This document shows positions 52,686 through 62,400 of a DNA stretch of 64,000 bases, one piece after another. Source of the DNA: Ramlibacter sp. GTDB taxonomy: Bacteria > Pseudomonadota > Gammaproteobacteria > Burkholderiales > Burkholderiaceae_C. The stretch lies in contig NZ_JAQGNQ010000056.1 in assembly GCF_028291745.1 (NCBI RefSeq), forward strand, positions 1 through 64,000. The letters are read 5' to 3'. The notes beneath the pieces were generated by a model. It ran no database searches, was not told the DNA's origin, and worked only from the letters and a program-made list of their open reading frames with translations. The position numbers and the translations under genes were made by a program. Every line of letters begins with the position of its first letter. Within the stretch, counting starts at the first letter, position 1.

Positions 52686-55600
52686 GCGGCGCTCCCGTCA
52701 GCCGACTCGGGCTGGCCCGGCTCCTGCGCCGGCGCGGGCGTTGCGGGCCTGGCCTTGGGCTTGAAGATCTTCTCGATCACCAGGAAATAGAACATGGGGA
52801 TCAGGAAGGGGGCCAGGAACGTGGCGCTCAGCATCCCGCCGATCACGCCGCGGCCGACCGCGTTCTGGCTGCCCGAGCCCGCGCCACTGGCGATGGCCAG
52901 CGGCAACACGCCGAGGACGAACGCCAGCGATGTCATCAGGATCGGCCGCAGACGCATATGCGCCGCCTCGAGCGCGCTCTCCAGCGCGGACTTGCCGTGG
53001 GCCTGGAGTTCGCGCGCGAACTCGACGATCAGGATCGCGTTCTTCGAGGACAGGCCGATGGTCGTCAGCAGGCCGACCTGGAAATAGACGTCGTTCTCCA
53101 GGTGCATCAGCGTGGCGGCGGTCAGCGCGCCGAAGATGCCCAGCGGAACCACCATGATCACCGACACCGGTATGGACCAGCTCTCGTACAGGGCGGCCAA
53201 CGCGAGCAGGACGACCAGCAGCGACAGCGCGTAGAACAGGGGCGCCTGCGAACCCGACTGCTGCTCCTGCAGCGAGATGCCGGTCCACTCGTGGCCGATC
53301 CCGGCCGGCAGCTGCTTCATGAGGTTTTCCATCACGGTCATCGCCTGCCCCGTGCTCTGGCCCGGCGCCGCCTGCCCCTGGATCTCGACCGATGGCACGC
53401 CGTTGTAGCGCTCGAGCTTCGGCGATCCGAAGGTCCACTTCCCGGTGGCGAAGGAGTTGAAGGGCACCATGCTGCCGATCGTGTTGCGCACGAACAGCGT
53501 GTCCAGGTCGGACGGGTTCATCCGGAACGGCGCCTCCGCCTGGACATAGACCTTCTTGACACGGCCGTCGGTGTCCAGGAAGTTGTTGATGTAGCGGGAC
53601 CCCCAGGCGATCGAAAACGTCTGGTCCACGTCGGTCAGGAGGATTCCCTGCGCGCTGGCCTTCTCGCGGTCGATGTCGATCTTGTATTGCGGGTTGTCGC
53701 TCAGGCCGTTCGGGCGCACGAGCGACAGGTTGGGGTCCTTCCTGGCCAGCGCGACCAGTTGGTCGCGCGCCTGCATCAGCCTGGCGTGTCCCACCCCCGC
53801 CCGGTCCTCGATCTCCAGGTCGAAGCCGGACGCGGTCCCCAGGGCGGGAATGGAAGGCGGATTGATCGGCACCACGGTCGCATGCTGGTAGGTCGCGAAA
53901 TGCGCGGCGGTGCGCGCCAGCACCGCGGGCACGCTCAGCTCCTTCTTCGTCCGGGCCGACCAGTCCTTGAACCGGACGAAGACCATGCCCTGGCTCTGTC
54001 CGCGGCCTGCGAAATTGAGGCCGTTGATCGCGAATGCGACATCGACGGCGGACGACTCCTCTTTCAGCAGGTAGTTGGAAACGTCGTTGAGCGCGAGCTG
54101 CGTCTGTCCCTGCGAGGCACCGATCGGCGTCTGCACCTGGACGTAGGCGACCCCTTGGTCCTCGACCGGGAGAAAGCCGGCCGGCAGGTGCAGGAACAGC
54201 CAGGCGACAGCGGCGACCAGGGCGCCGTAGATCAGCATCCAGCGCCCGAGCCGCCGGATCACGTGGCGCACGCCGCCCACGTACAGATCCCGCCCCTGAT
54301 CGAACCTGCGGTTGAACCAGCCGAAGAAGCCCTTCTTCGGACCCGCATGCCCCTGGCTCACCGGCTTGAGGATCGTGGAGCAGAGGGCCGGCGTCAGCGA
54401 CAGGGCGACGAACACCGAGAGCAGCATCGCCGAGACGATCGTCAGCGAAAACTGCCGGTAGATCGCCCCGACGGAGCCGCTGGAAAAGGCCACCGGCACG
54501 AACACCGCACTGAGCACCACCGCGACCCCGACCAGGGCGCCGGTGATCTGCCCCATCGCCTTGCGGGTCGCCTCGCGCGGGGACAGCCCTTCCTCGGACA
54601 TCACGCGCTCGACGTTCTCGACCACCACGATCGCATCGTCGACCAGCAGCCCGATCGCCAGCACCAGGCCGAACATCGACAGCGTGTTGATCGTGAAGCC
54701 GAAGGCCGAGAGGATGCCGAAGGTTCCCAGCAGCACCACCGGCACCGCGATGGTGGGGATCAACGTGGCGCGGAAGTTCTGCAGGAACAGGTACATCACC
54801 AGGAACACCAGGACGATGCCCTCGAGCAGCGTCTTGACGACCTCGGTGATCGAGATGGTCACGAAGGGCGTGGTGTCGTAGGGGTACACCACCTGCAGCC
54901 CGTGGGGGAAGTACGGCTGCAGGTCGGCGATCTTGGCCCGCACCGCCTTCGCGGTGTCGAGGGCATTGGCGCCCGGGGCCAGCTGGATCCCGATGCCGGA
55001 AGCCGGCTGCCCGTTGTAGCGCGAATCGATGAAGTAGGTTTCGGCGCCCAGTTCAACGCGCGCGATGTCGCGGATGCGCACCTGCGAGCCGTCCTGCAAG
55101 ACCTTCAGGAGGATGTTGCCGAACTCCTCGGGGGTGCGCAGCAGCGTGGCTTCGGTGATCGTGGCGGTGAGCCGCTGGGTCGCAGGCGCGGGAGTCCCCC
55201 CGATCTGGCCGCCGGCGACCTGCACGTTCTGCGCGAGGATCGCGTTGCTGACGTCGACCGGCGTCAACTGGAAGCTGTTGAGCTTGTCCGAATCGAGCCA
55301 GATGCGCATCGCATACTGGGTGCCGAAGACGTTGAAGTTGCCGACGCCGTTGACCCGGCTCAGCGGGTCCTGCAGGTGCGAGACCAGGTAGTTGGCGATG
55401 TCGTAGCGCGACATGCTGCCGTCGGTCGATACCAGGCCGGCGATCAGCAGGAAACCGTTGCTCGACTGCGTGACGCGGATGCCGGCCTGCTGCACCTGCA
55501 GGGGCAGCAGGGGGACGGCGAGCTGCAGCTTGTTCTGCACCTGGACCTGGGCGATGTCCGGGTTGGTTCCGGCCGCGAAGGTCAGGTTGATCGTGGCCGT

Positions 55601-55858
55601 GCCGGTGTCGTCGGCATTCGAGGACAGGTAGATCAGGTTGTTGATCCCGCTCATCTGCTGCTCGATGACCTGGACGACCGTGTTGGTCGTGGTGTCGGCG
55701 GAGGCGCCCACGTAGCTGGCCATGACCTGGATCGTGGGCGGTGCGATCGTGGGGTATTGCTCGATCGGCATCCGGAGGATGGACAGCCCGCCGGCCAGCA
55801 TCATGAGCACGGCGACGACGATCGCGAAGATCGGCCGCTCGATGAAGAACTTTGCCAT
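52682..55858 (-). CDS. RND multidrug efflux permease (HAE1, AcrB/MexB-like)
   Basis: A 1058-residue inner-membrane pump with twelve TM helices and two large periplasmic loops. [20 protein letters not shown] is the classic start. TM4 has the proton-relay pair [34 protein letters not shown] and GPVGAI-type segments are conserved, and the second half repeats with [20 protein letters not shown]. It exports hydrophobic compounds using proton motive force, as the centre of the operon adaptor-pump-channel. Length and motifs are complete. Confidence 0.97.
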   Translation of the reverse strand: MAKFFIERPIFAIVVAVLMMLAGGLSILRMPIEQYPTIAPPTIQVMASYVGASADTTTNTVVQVIEQQMSGINNLIYLSSNADDTGTATINLTFAAGTNPDIAQVQVQNKLQLAVPLLPLQVQQAGIRVTQSSNGFLLIAGLVSTDGSMSRYDIANYLVSHLQDPLSRVNGVGNFNVFGTQYAMRIWLDSDKLNSFQLTPVDVSNAILAQNVQVAGGQIGGTPAPATQRLTATITEATLLRTPEEFGNILLKVLQDGSQVRIRDIARVELGAETYFIDSRYNGQPASGIGIQLAPGANALDTAKAVRAKIADLQPYFPHGLQVVYPYDTTPFVTISITEVVKTLLEGIVLVFLVMYLFLQNFRATLIPTIAVPVVLLGTFGILSAFGFTINTLSMFGLVLAIGLLVDDAIVVVENVERVMSEEGLSPREATRKAMGQITGALVGVAVVLSAVFVPVAFSSGSVGAIYRQFSLTIVSAMLLSVFVALSLTPALCSTILKPVSQGHAGPKKGFFGWFNRRFDQGRDLYVGGVRHVIRRLGRWMLIYGALVAAVAWLFLHLPAGFLPVEDQGVAYVQVQTPIGASQGQTQLALNDVSNYLLKEESSAVDVAFAINGLNFAGRGQSQGMVFVRFKDWSARTKKELSVPAVLARTAAHFATYQHATVVPINPPSIPALGTASGFDLEIEDRAGVGHARLMQARDQLVALARKDPNLSLVRPNGLSDNPQYKIDIDREKASAQGILLTDVDQTFSIAWGSRYINNFLDTDGRVKKVYVQAEAPFRMNPSDLDTLFVRNTIGSMVPFNSFATGKWTFGSPKLERYNGVPSVEIQGQAAPGQSTGQAMTVMENLMKQLPAGIGHEWTGISLQEQQSGSQAPLFYALSLLVVLLALAALYESWSIPVSVIMVVPLGIFGALTAATLMHLENDVYFQVGLLTTIGLSSKNAILIVEFARELQAHGKSALESALEAAHMRLRPILMTSLAFVLGVLPLAIASGAGSGSQNAVGRGVIGGMLSATFLAPFLIPMFYFLVIEKIFKPKARPATPAPAQEPGQPESADGSAA

Positions 55859-55872
55859 GGTGTGCGCCGTCC

Positions 55873-57159
55873 TTATCGTGGCTGGCCGGCGGTGCCGGCC
55901 GGTTCTGCCTGCGAGACGACCCCGGCGCTGGACGCTGCCGCTGCCGCGGGGGCCGCGGGGCCAGGCGCTGGTGCCGTTGTCGGCGGCGCGGCGGAGGCCG
56001 CCGAGCGCATCGCGGCGAGGGCCACCGGCTGGATCTCGGTGGCCTGCACCACCGCTCCGGGTTGCGCCTTCTGCACCCCGGCCACGATCACGCGGTCACC
56101 CTCGTTCAGGCCGCCCTGGACGATCCAGTCGTTGTCCCGGGTGCCGCCGAGCGTCAGCGTCCGCGCGGCGACCTTGCTGTCGGCGCCGACCACCAGCGCG
56201 GTCGCCTTGCCTTGAGGATCGTGCGTAACCCCGGTCTGCGGCACGAGCATGGCGTCGTCCGCGATACCCTGCTCGATGCGGGCGCGCACGAACATGCCGG
56301 GCAGCAGGATGAACTTGGGGTTCGGAAAGATTGCGCGAACGGTGACCATGCCCGTGCCCATGTTCACGCTGATGTCGGTGAACTGCAGGCGGCCCGGCAA
56401 GCGATATTCCGTGCCGTCTTCCAGGAACAGCGTGACCTTCGCCTGGTCGGGTCCGTCCACCTTCAGCTTGCCGCTGGCGATGTCGCGGCGCAGCTGCAGG
56501 CCCGCAACGCTCGACTCCGTCAGATCGACGTACATCGGATCGATCTGCTGCACGGTCGTCATGAGCGTCGCCGCCAGCGCCTGCACGTAGGCTCCTTCGG
56601 TGACCATCGACAGGCCGGACCGGCCGGTGATCGGCGACAGCACGTTGGTGTAGCCCAGGTTGATCTGGGCCGTCGCCACGGTCGCCTTGCCGGTGGCGAC
56701 GTCGGCGGCGGCCATGTCCCGTGCCGCCACCGCGTTGTCGTAGACCAGCTTGCTGATCGCGTTCGTGGGGAGCAGCAGTTTGTAGCGCTCGACCGTCGCC
56801 GCCGCCGCGAGCAGTTCCGCTTGTGCCTTCTGCAAGGTCGCCGTCGCCAGGTTCAGCGCGGCTATGTAGGGCGCGGGGTCGATCAGGTAGAGCGGCTGCC
56901 CCACCTTCACGTCGCTGCCTTCCTGGAACTTTCGCTTGAGAACGATGCCGTCCACCCGCGCGCGCACCTGCGCCGTCATGAAGGCGGTGGTCCGGCCGGG
57001 AATCTCCATCGTGATCGCGACGCTTTCGCGATGGACCTTGACCACGGAAACCTGCGGCGGCGGTGGGGCGGGCGGGGGCTTTGCCGGCCCGCAGCCCTGC
57101 AGGGCCAGGGCGGCCGAGAGCGCGGCGAGTGCCGTGCGTGTTGAAGTGGTCCTGTCCAT
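55873..57159 (-). CDS. RND efflux periplasmic adaptor (MexA/AcrA-like)
   Basis: A 428-residue membrane-fusion lipoprotein. Leader with lipobox ALQGCG, a Pro-rich spacer, then the biotinyl-lipoyl half-motif [20 protein letters not shown], the hairpin domain, and beta-barrel GATxxVP-like [19 protein letters not shown]. The C-terminus carries an Ala/Pro-rich tail of about 50 residues. ATG 57159 gives the signal peptide. It precedes the pump gene by 14 bp. A specific TetR/MarR regulator is not adjacent. Confidence 0.95.
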   Translation of the reverse strand: MDRTTSTRTALAALSAALALQGCGPAKPPPAPPPPQVSVVKVHRESVAITMEIPGRTTAFMTAQVRARVDGIVLKRKFQEGSDVKVGQPLYLIDPAPYIAALNLATATLQKAQAELLAAAATVERYKLLLPTNAISKLVYDNAVAARDMAAADVATGKATVATAQINLGYTNVLSPITGRSGLSMVTEGAYVQALAATLMTTVQQIDPMYVDLTESSVAGLQLRRDIASGKLKVDGPDQAKVTLFLEDGTEYRLPGRLQFTDISVNMGTGMVTVRAIFPNPKFILLPGMFVRARIEQGIADDAMLVPQTGVTHDPQGKATALVVGADSKVAARTLTLGGTRDNDWIVQGGLNEGDRVIVAGVQKAQPGAVVQATEIQPVALAAMRSAASAAPPTTAPAPGPAAPAAAAASSAGVVSQAEPAGTAGQPR

Positions 57160-57313
57160 GTGCGTTCCCTTACCCCATCGATGGGCTTGACATGGGACGT
57201 GAGGATCGCAACACCTTGCAGCGCGCAAGTTGCACTTCGCCCCGCCTGCATCGCATCTGTAACCGGGACCCGTGCGGGGCGGCCGGGGCGCGGCAACCCC
57301 GCGCGGCACGCGC

Positions 57314-57790
57314 TCAACAGCGCGGCACGGCGCCCGCAGCGCTTGCGGCTGCGGAACCCACCAGTGCACGCACCTGCGCCATGAACGGCTCGCAGGAGAA
57401 AGGCTTGGCCAGGACCGCATCGACGCCCAGCGTGGCGGCGGCGGCAGTGGCGCCGTGCATGCGCGGCGTGAACTGGCTCGAGATCGCGAGCACCCTTGCG
57501 CCCGGGAAGCGGCGCCGCAGCATCGCGATTCGTCCGGCCCCCTCGCACTGCGGCATGGGAAAGTCGGCGATCACGAGCACCACGCGCGCGGCGCACGCCA
57601 CGCATCCGCAACGCAAGGGCGTGTATCCGCCTCGCTGCAGCCACTCTTCAAAGAGTGTGCGCAGCGGGCCGTCGGGCTCGCACAGGGCGACCGCCGGCAA
57701 CGTGGAGTGGAGTTCGGCCGGCGCGTCGGGCGCTCCGGGTTCGGCAGGGAAGGACATCGCAAGGCGCTCGCTTGACTGTGACACGGTCAA
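57314..57790 (-). CDS. Degenerate receiver-domain protein
   Basis: A 158-residue protein whose core resembles a receiver: VALCEPDGPLRTLFEEWLQ in place of the DD pocket, VVLVIADFPMPQCEGAGRI with an Asp, and VDAVLAKPFSCEPFMAQV with the Lys. The N-terminal acidic pair is reduced to E-x-D, and many Cys residues are present. ATG 57757 is an alternative start that removes 11 residues. It is related in sequence pattern to the stand-alone receiver at 50.5 kb. Function uncertain. The 390 bp to the next gene on its left flank (57791-58180) show nothing I can assign. Confidence 0.65.
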   Translation of the reverse strand: MTVSQSSERLAMSFPAEPGAPDAPAELHSTLPAVALCEPDGPLRTLFEEWLQRGGYTPLRCGCVACAARVVLVIADFPMPQCEGAGRIAMLRRRFPGARVLAISSQFTPRMHGATAAAATLGVDAVLAKPFSCEPFMAQVRALVGSAAASAAGAVPRC

Positions 57791-58180
57791 AGCGTAGCGG
57801 CCCGCATGCCTGGCCGCATTGCAGCGCGCGTAATTGCCGCTACATCTCCAACGCGCCGGGTGCGCCCGTCGCCGCCGGCGGGTTCGCGGCCGGTACCGGC
57901 AAGCAGGCAGGCTGCACCGGGCAGGTTCAGGCCAGTGCTGCGAAGCGGCATCAGCCGGTCACCAGCGAAGCCGCTCCGGTGAACGGCTGGTCCGGCATCA
58001 CCAGGTTGGCCGGTGGCGGGCTTCGTTTCCGCTCACGAAACGGACGCCAGCGGCCACGATGCGGACCCCGCCGCCCGCAGCGGCGGCAATCATCGTGACG
58101 CGTGCTCGCGGTGCGGGTGGCGGTGGAGTGGCGTGTGCGGTGTCCGGTCCGCGCGCCTTCTTTCCAGGAGGCTCCGCCGT

Positions 58181-58597
58181 TCAGCGGCCGTGACCGCCGC
58201 CATGGCCACCACCTTCGTGGCCGCCACCCTCGTGCAATTCATTGCCACCGAATTGCGCCATCCGGCCGGCATGCATCTGGGGATCGTGCCGCTCGCCCAT
58301 GGCAGGCAGTCCACCGCGATAGCCGTGCCGAGCGTCGAAGTGGTTATCGACGCGGCCGCGGAAGCGGTCGGGACCGTGGAACCACGGCCCGGCGCCGATG
58401 AAGCCGCCATTCAGGAACCATTCCGGCCCGTAATAGCCGGAGGGCGCACAGGCGTAGGGAGCGTAGTCGTAGAAGCCGTAGGGGCAATTCGGCTCCGGGC
58501 CGATGTTCAGGTTGATCTGGGCCTGTGCGTTGCACGCCAGCCCAGCCAACAGGATCCCGGCGAGAGTCGCCGGGGCGAGGTGTCTGATTGCGTTCAT
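58181..58597 (-). CDS. Small secreted Gly/His/Tyr-rich protein
   Basis: A 138-residue protein with signal peptide (MNAIRHLAPATLAGILLAGL, ending NAQAQ). The mature part begins INLNIGPEPNCPYGFYDYAP, with a CPYGFYDYAPYAC disulfide candidate. The end is His/Gly-rich (HEGGGHEGGGHGGGHGR), possibly metal-binding. Proteins opening with INLNIG are common secreted hypotheticals in Comamonadaceae. Function unknown. Confidence 0.75.
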   Translation of the reverse strand: MNAIRHLAPATLAGILLAGLACNAQAQINLNIGPEPNCPYGFYDYAPYACAPSGYYGPEWFLNGGFIGAGPWFHGPDRFRGRVDNHFDARHGYRGGLPAMGERHDPQMHAGRMAQFGGNELHEGGGHEGGGHGGGHGR

Positions 58598-58723
58598 CGA
58601 TCCTCCTTGCGTGCGAGGGATTGGGCGGCGGGCGGGTCACCGCCCTGCTTCAGCCCTCGCCCGGATTGGTTGCAGCTGTCATCCGGGCGGTGGGCCGGTC
58701 GATCCACCGCCCGAGCGCGTGCC

Positions 58724-59290
58724 TTACTGCGCCACGCCCGGCTCCGGCGCCGCCCCGAGTTGGGCTGTGTCGGGGCCCTGCACCGGCTGCTGCTGCGCCT
58801 GCATGGTCTCCGCATCGATGGCGCGTTGCGCGGCGTACTGGCGCGGATCCTCCTGTGCGAAGGTCAGGCCAGCGTCGCCCGGGGCGATGATGTCCCCATC
58901 CCGGATGGCCATTGCGGTTTCGGCCCTGACCTGCGCGCGCGTCTTGCCGACGACGACCGGCGGCGCCGGGTACTCGGCGGGATCCTCCTGTGCGAGGGTC
59001 AGGCCGGAGTCCCCGGGAGCGAGCATGTCGCCGTTCCTGATGGCGGTCTGCAGTTCGGCTTGCACCTCGGCGCGCGTCTTGCCGGGGGCTGCGGCCGCCT
59101 GCGGAGGGTACTCGCTGGGATAGAGCTGCCGTTCTGTCAGGCCGGCGTCGCCCGGAGCCAGCATGTCGCCGTTCTGGATGGCTTCCTGGAGTTGGGCCTT
59201 GACCTGTGCGCGGGTCAGCCCCTGCGCCGACGACACGCCCGCAACCGCGGCAAACACAAGGGCCGCTGCCAGTTTGTACTGGTATTTCAT
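58724..59290 (-). CDS. Secreted protein with three tandem DUF4148-like repeats
   Basis: A 188-residue protein. Signal peptide MKYQYKLAAALVFAAVAGVS. Then three repeats of about 45 residues, each carrying (K/L)TRAQVxAxLxxAIxNGDM-LAPGDxGLT and a closing xYPxEYP or DPxxY: AIQNGDMLAPGDAGLTERQL, AIRNGDMLAPGDSGLTLAQE and AIRDGDIIAPGDAGLTFAQE. DUF4148 proteins, frequent in Burkholderiales, normally carry one such unit. A Gln/Ala-rich tail closes it. ATG 59290 is the signal-peptide start. Function unknown. Confidence 0.85.
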   Translation of the reverse strand: MKYQYKLAAALVFAAVAGVSSAQGLTRAQVKAQLQEAIQNGDMLAPGDAGLTERQLYPSEYPPQAAAAPGKTRAEVQAELQTAIRNGDMLAPGDSGLTLAQEDPAEYPAPPVVVGKTRAQVRAETAMAIRDGDIIAPGDAGLTFAQEDPRQYAAQRAIDAETMQAQQQPVQGPDTAQLGAAPEPGVAQ

Positions 59291-59408
59291 CTGGATTCCT
59301 TTCACATTCACAATGGCATCCGGTTCAACGCAGGCCTGAGAAATCAGCGCCTGCGACCGGATGCACGTAGGATATGAATGCGACGGCGACGACCGCATTA
59401 CGTGCGGA

Positions 59409-62400
59409 CTACATCGGCAACAGGTAGATTGCGAAAGTGCTGCCCTGCCCCAGCTCGCTCTTGACGTCGATCGCGCCGCCCGCGTCGGCGACGATCGCGT
59501 AGACGATCGAGAGGCCCAGACCGGTACCCCGGCCGACTTCCTTCGTGGTGAAGAACGGCTCGAAGATGCGCGCGAGCGTGGCCTCGTCCATGCCGCTCCC
59601 GTGGTCGCTGACGGTCAGGCACACATGGCGGCCGGCAGCCAGCGTTCCGTGCGAGAGCGATCGCCGGGCGGCGACGTCTTCGACGGCGAGCACCACCTGG
59701 AAGATACCGCCCGCGGCCATCGCGTGGATCGCATTGCTGCACAGGTTCATCGTCACCTGGTGGAGCTGGGTGGCATCCCCTGAGACGACCAGCGGCGACG
59801 CGGGCAGCGTCGCCTCGACCCGGAGGTTGGCCGGCAGCGAGGCCTTCACCAGTTCCAGCGTCTCCTGCACCACGCCGGCGATGTCGACCGCTGCACGCTT
59901 GCCGCGCTGGCTGCGGCTGTAAAGGAGGATCTGCTCGACCAGCGACCGGCCGCGGTTCGCGGCCGTGACCACGTTCTGCGCATAGCGCCGCAGGGGCGAA
60001 GCCGGCGCCGTGTCCTCGACCAGCGTCTCGCCGTACGCGAGGATCCCGCTCAGCACGTTGTTGAAGTCGTGCGCAATCCCGCCCGCGACCCGGCCCACGG
60101 CTTCCATCTTGGCCGCCTGCTGCAGCCGCCGCTGCATCTCCTCGCGCTCGTGCGCGCGCAGCCGCTGCTCGGTCAGGTCGTTGTTGGTTTCCAGGACCGC
60201 AATCGGGGTGCCGCTCTCGTCCCGCTGCAAGGCCCATCGGCTGGCCACCACCACTTCTGCACCGTCCCGCTTCGCGTGAACCAGCTCGCCTTCCCAGCGG
60301 CCGGTGCGGAGCAACTGCGCGTCGATCTCGGCAAGCGGCACGGGAAAACGCGTTTCGAGGAGCTGGTGCGTGATCCTGCCGACCACCTCGTCCCGGCGCC
60401 ACCCATACAGCTCCTCGGCACCGTGGTTCCAGAACGTGATGACATCGTGCATGTCGCGAACGATGACCGTGTCGTGCGTGAGATCGAGCAGGCTGGCCTG
60501 CTCGCGCAGGACTTCCTCGCTGTGCGCGAGCTCGGCTTCCGCCTTCCGGCGCCGGGTCACGTCCAGGATGAACGACACCCCTTGATCGGTGGCCCCCTCG
60601 AAACAAGCGCCGGCGATGAGAACCGCGACGCGTCCGCCATCCTTGCGGATGTATTCCTTCTCGTAGGGTTGGAAAACCCCGGTGTGCGCCAGTTCTTCGA
60701 TCGCGCGCGCGTCCGCGGCGCGATGTTCGGGCGGCGTCATGCCGGCCCAACTGACGTTCCCCGACAGCAGATCTTCCCGGGAGTAGCCGACCGTCTGCAG
60801 GAACGCGTCGTTCGCCTCGCTGAGGCCCCCGGCCAGGTCCCAGAAGTGCACGCCGATGATGTTGGACTCGACGAGCCGCCGGATGCGCGCTTCGCGCTCA
60901 CGCAGCGCCTCCTCGGCTTGCTTGCGCTCGCGGTTTTCCTGCCGCAGGTCGTCGTAGAGCAGCGCGTTCTCGAGCGAGATCGCCGCCTGGGAGGCGAGCA
61001 ACTCCAGTACCGCCAGCCGCTCCGCCGTGAAGGCGTACGTCGCCAGCTGGTTCTCCAGGTACAGCAGGCCCACCAGCGCGGATCGCCGCATGATCGGAAG
61101 GCACAGCACCGACTTCGGTTGCCCGCGGGCGAAGTGGGGGTCGGCCGAAAAAAGGTGCGGCTGCGTGGCGTCGGCCAGCAGCACGCGCTGCTGGCTGCGC
61201 CGGACATAGTTGATGAGCGATGCCGGCACCGCCGATTCGGGCGGCGCCTCGCCGGGCGGCACGCTCACATGGATCGTCTGTTGCTCGACGCCCGCTTCGG
61301 CCGTGAGAACCAGTCGCCCATCGCGGGCAAGCAGCAGGTGGCCGGTCTGGGCGCCGGCGTTTTCGAGCACGATGCGCATCAGCTTGTCGATCAGGTCCCC
61401 GAGCACGATCTCGCCGGAGATGGCGTGCGACGCCTTGACGACGCTGGCGACGTCAAGATGCTGGAGCGGGAGACCGTTGCCGGCTGCGGTACGGTGCCGC
61501 TCCGGAGCGGCCAGATGCGGATAGAGCCGATCGAGCTGCTTCGTCTTGCCGTCGGCGCCCCACAGGGCATAGCCGGCGCGGGCGTCGTGCAGGTGGGCCA
61601 GCCCGTTCTTCTCGAGACCGCGAGCCAGATAGAAGCGGCCCGCCAGCTCGTTGGCGAGGGCCTCGTTGTGGACGAACCCGTTCTCGCGTGCCGAACGGAT
61701 CGCCTGCTCGTAAAGGTCCATGGCGTCGAGGGCGCGACCTTCGATCCGGGCAATCTCCGCCCCGACGAGTGCGGCGCGGTTGCCGAAATTCTCCGGGCAA
61801 TTGGCCGCCCAGATCTCGAGCTGGCGATGGTGCGCGGCCAGGGCATCGACATGCCGCCGTCGCTGGTCGGCCATCGCCCCGTCGCAGGATGCCGCCCGGG
61901 CGAGTGCCCCGTAGAAGTGATACTCCGCCGTATCGAACAGTGACGGCGATGTCCACAGCAGCGGTTGCGCCCGCTCCGCGAACTCGATGGCGGCCGCATG
62001 GTCGCCGGCGAAGAAGCGCGCCTGCAACTTGCGGATCCAGTACCAGCACTCGGCAATCGCCAGGTTCGGATTCTCCGAGAAGTGCCGCTCGATTCGGCGC
62101 TCGTCGAACTCCTCGTCGTCAAAGCAGCCGAAGCTCGAGGTCGAGCCGCGCAACGTCCGGATCAGCGCGAGCTGCGGCAGCACCAGGTCGATGCCAAGAC
62201 CGAAGCGCATCTTCTGCGCGAAAGTCAGGCCGCGCTCGGCCTCGGCCTGGGTCTCATCGAGAGGGTCTCCCGCCGCGAGCCGGTTGGTGTTCACGTGATG
62301 GCAGCAGAACGCCGCAAACACGAGGTCACCAACCTGGTTCGCGACCTCGAACGCGCGCCGCACCAGGTCGCGGCCGGTGCGGACATGCTTGGTCCACGGC

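Noticed and set aside
52604-56215. Plus-strand open frame of about 1,200 codons opposite the RND pump
   Set aside because: Antisense to a fully conserved AcrB-type gene and its neighbours, low-complexity composition, no recognisable domain.
57791-58180. Small plus-strand gene between the degenerate receiver and the secreted protein
   Set aside because: Possible frames have no ribosome-binding site, no signal peptide and an Arg-rich random composition.
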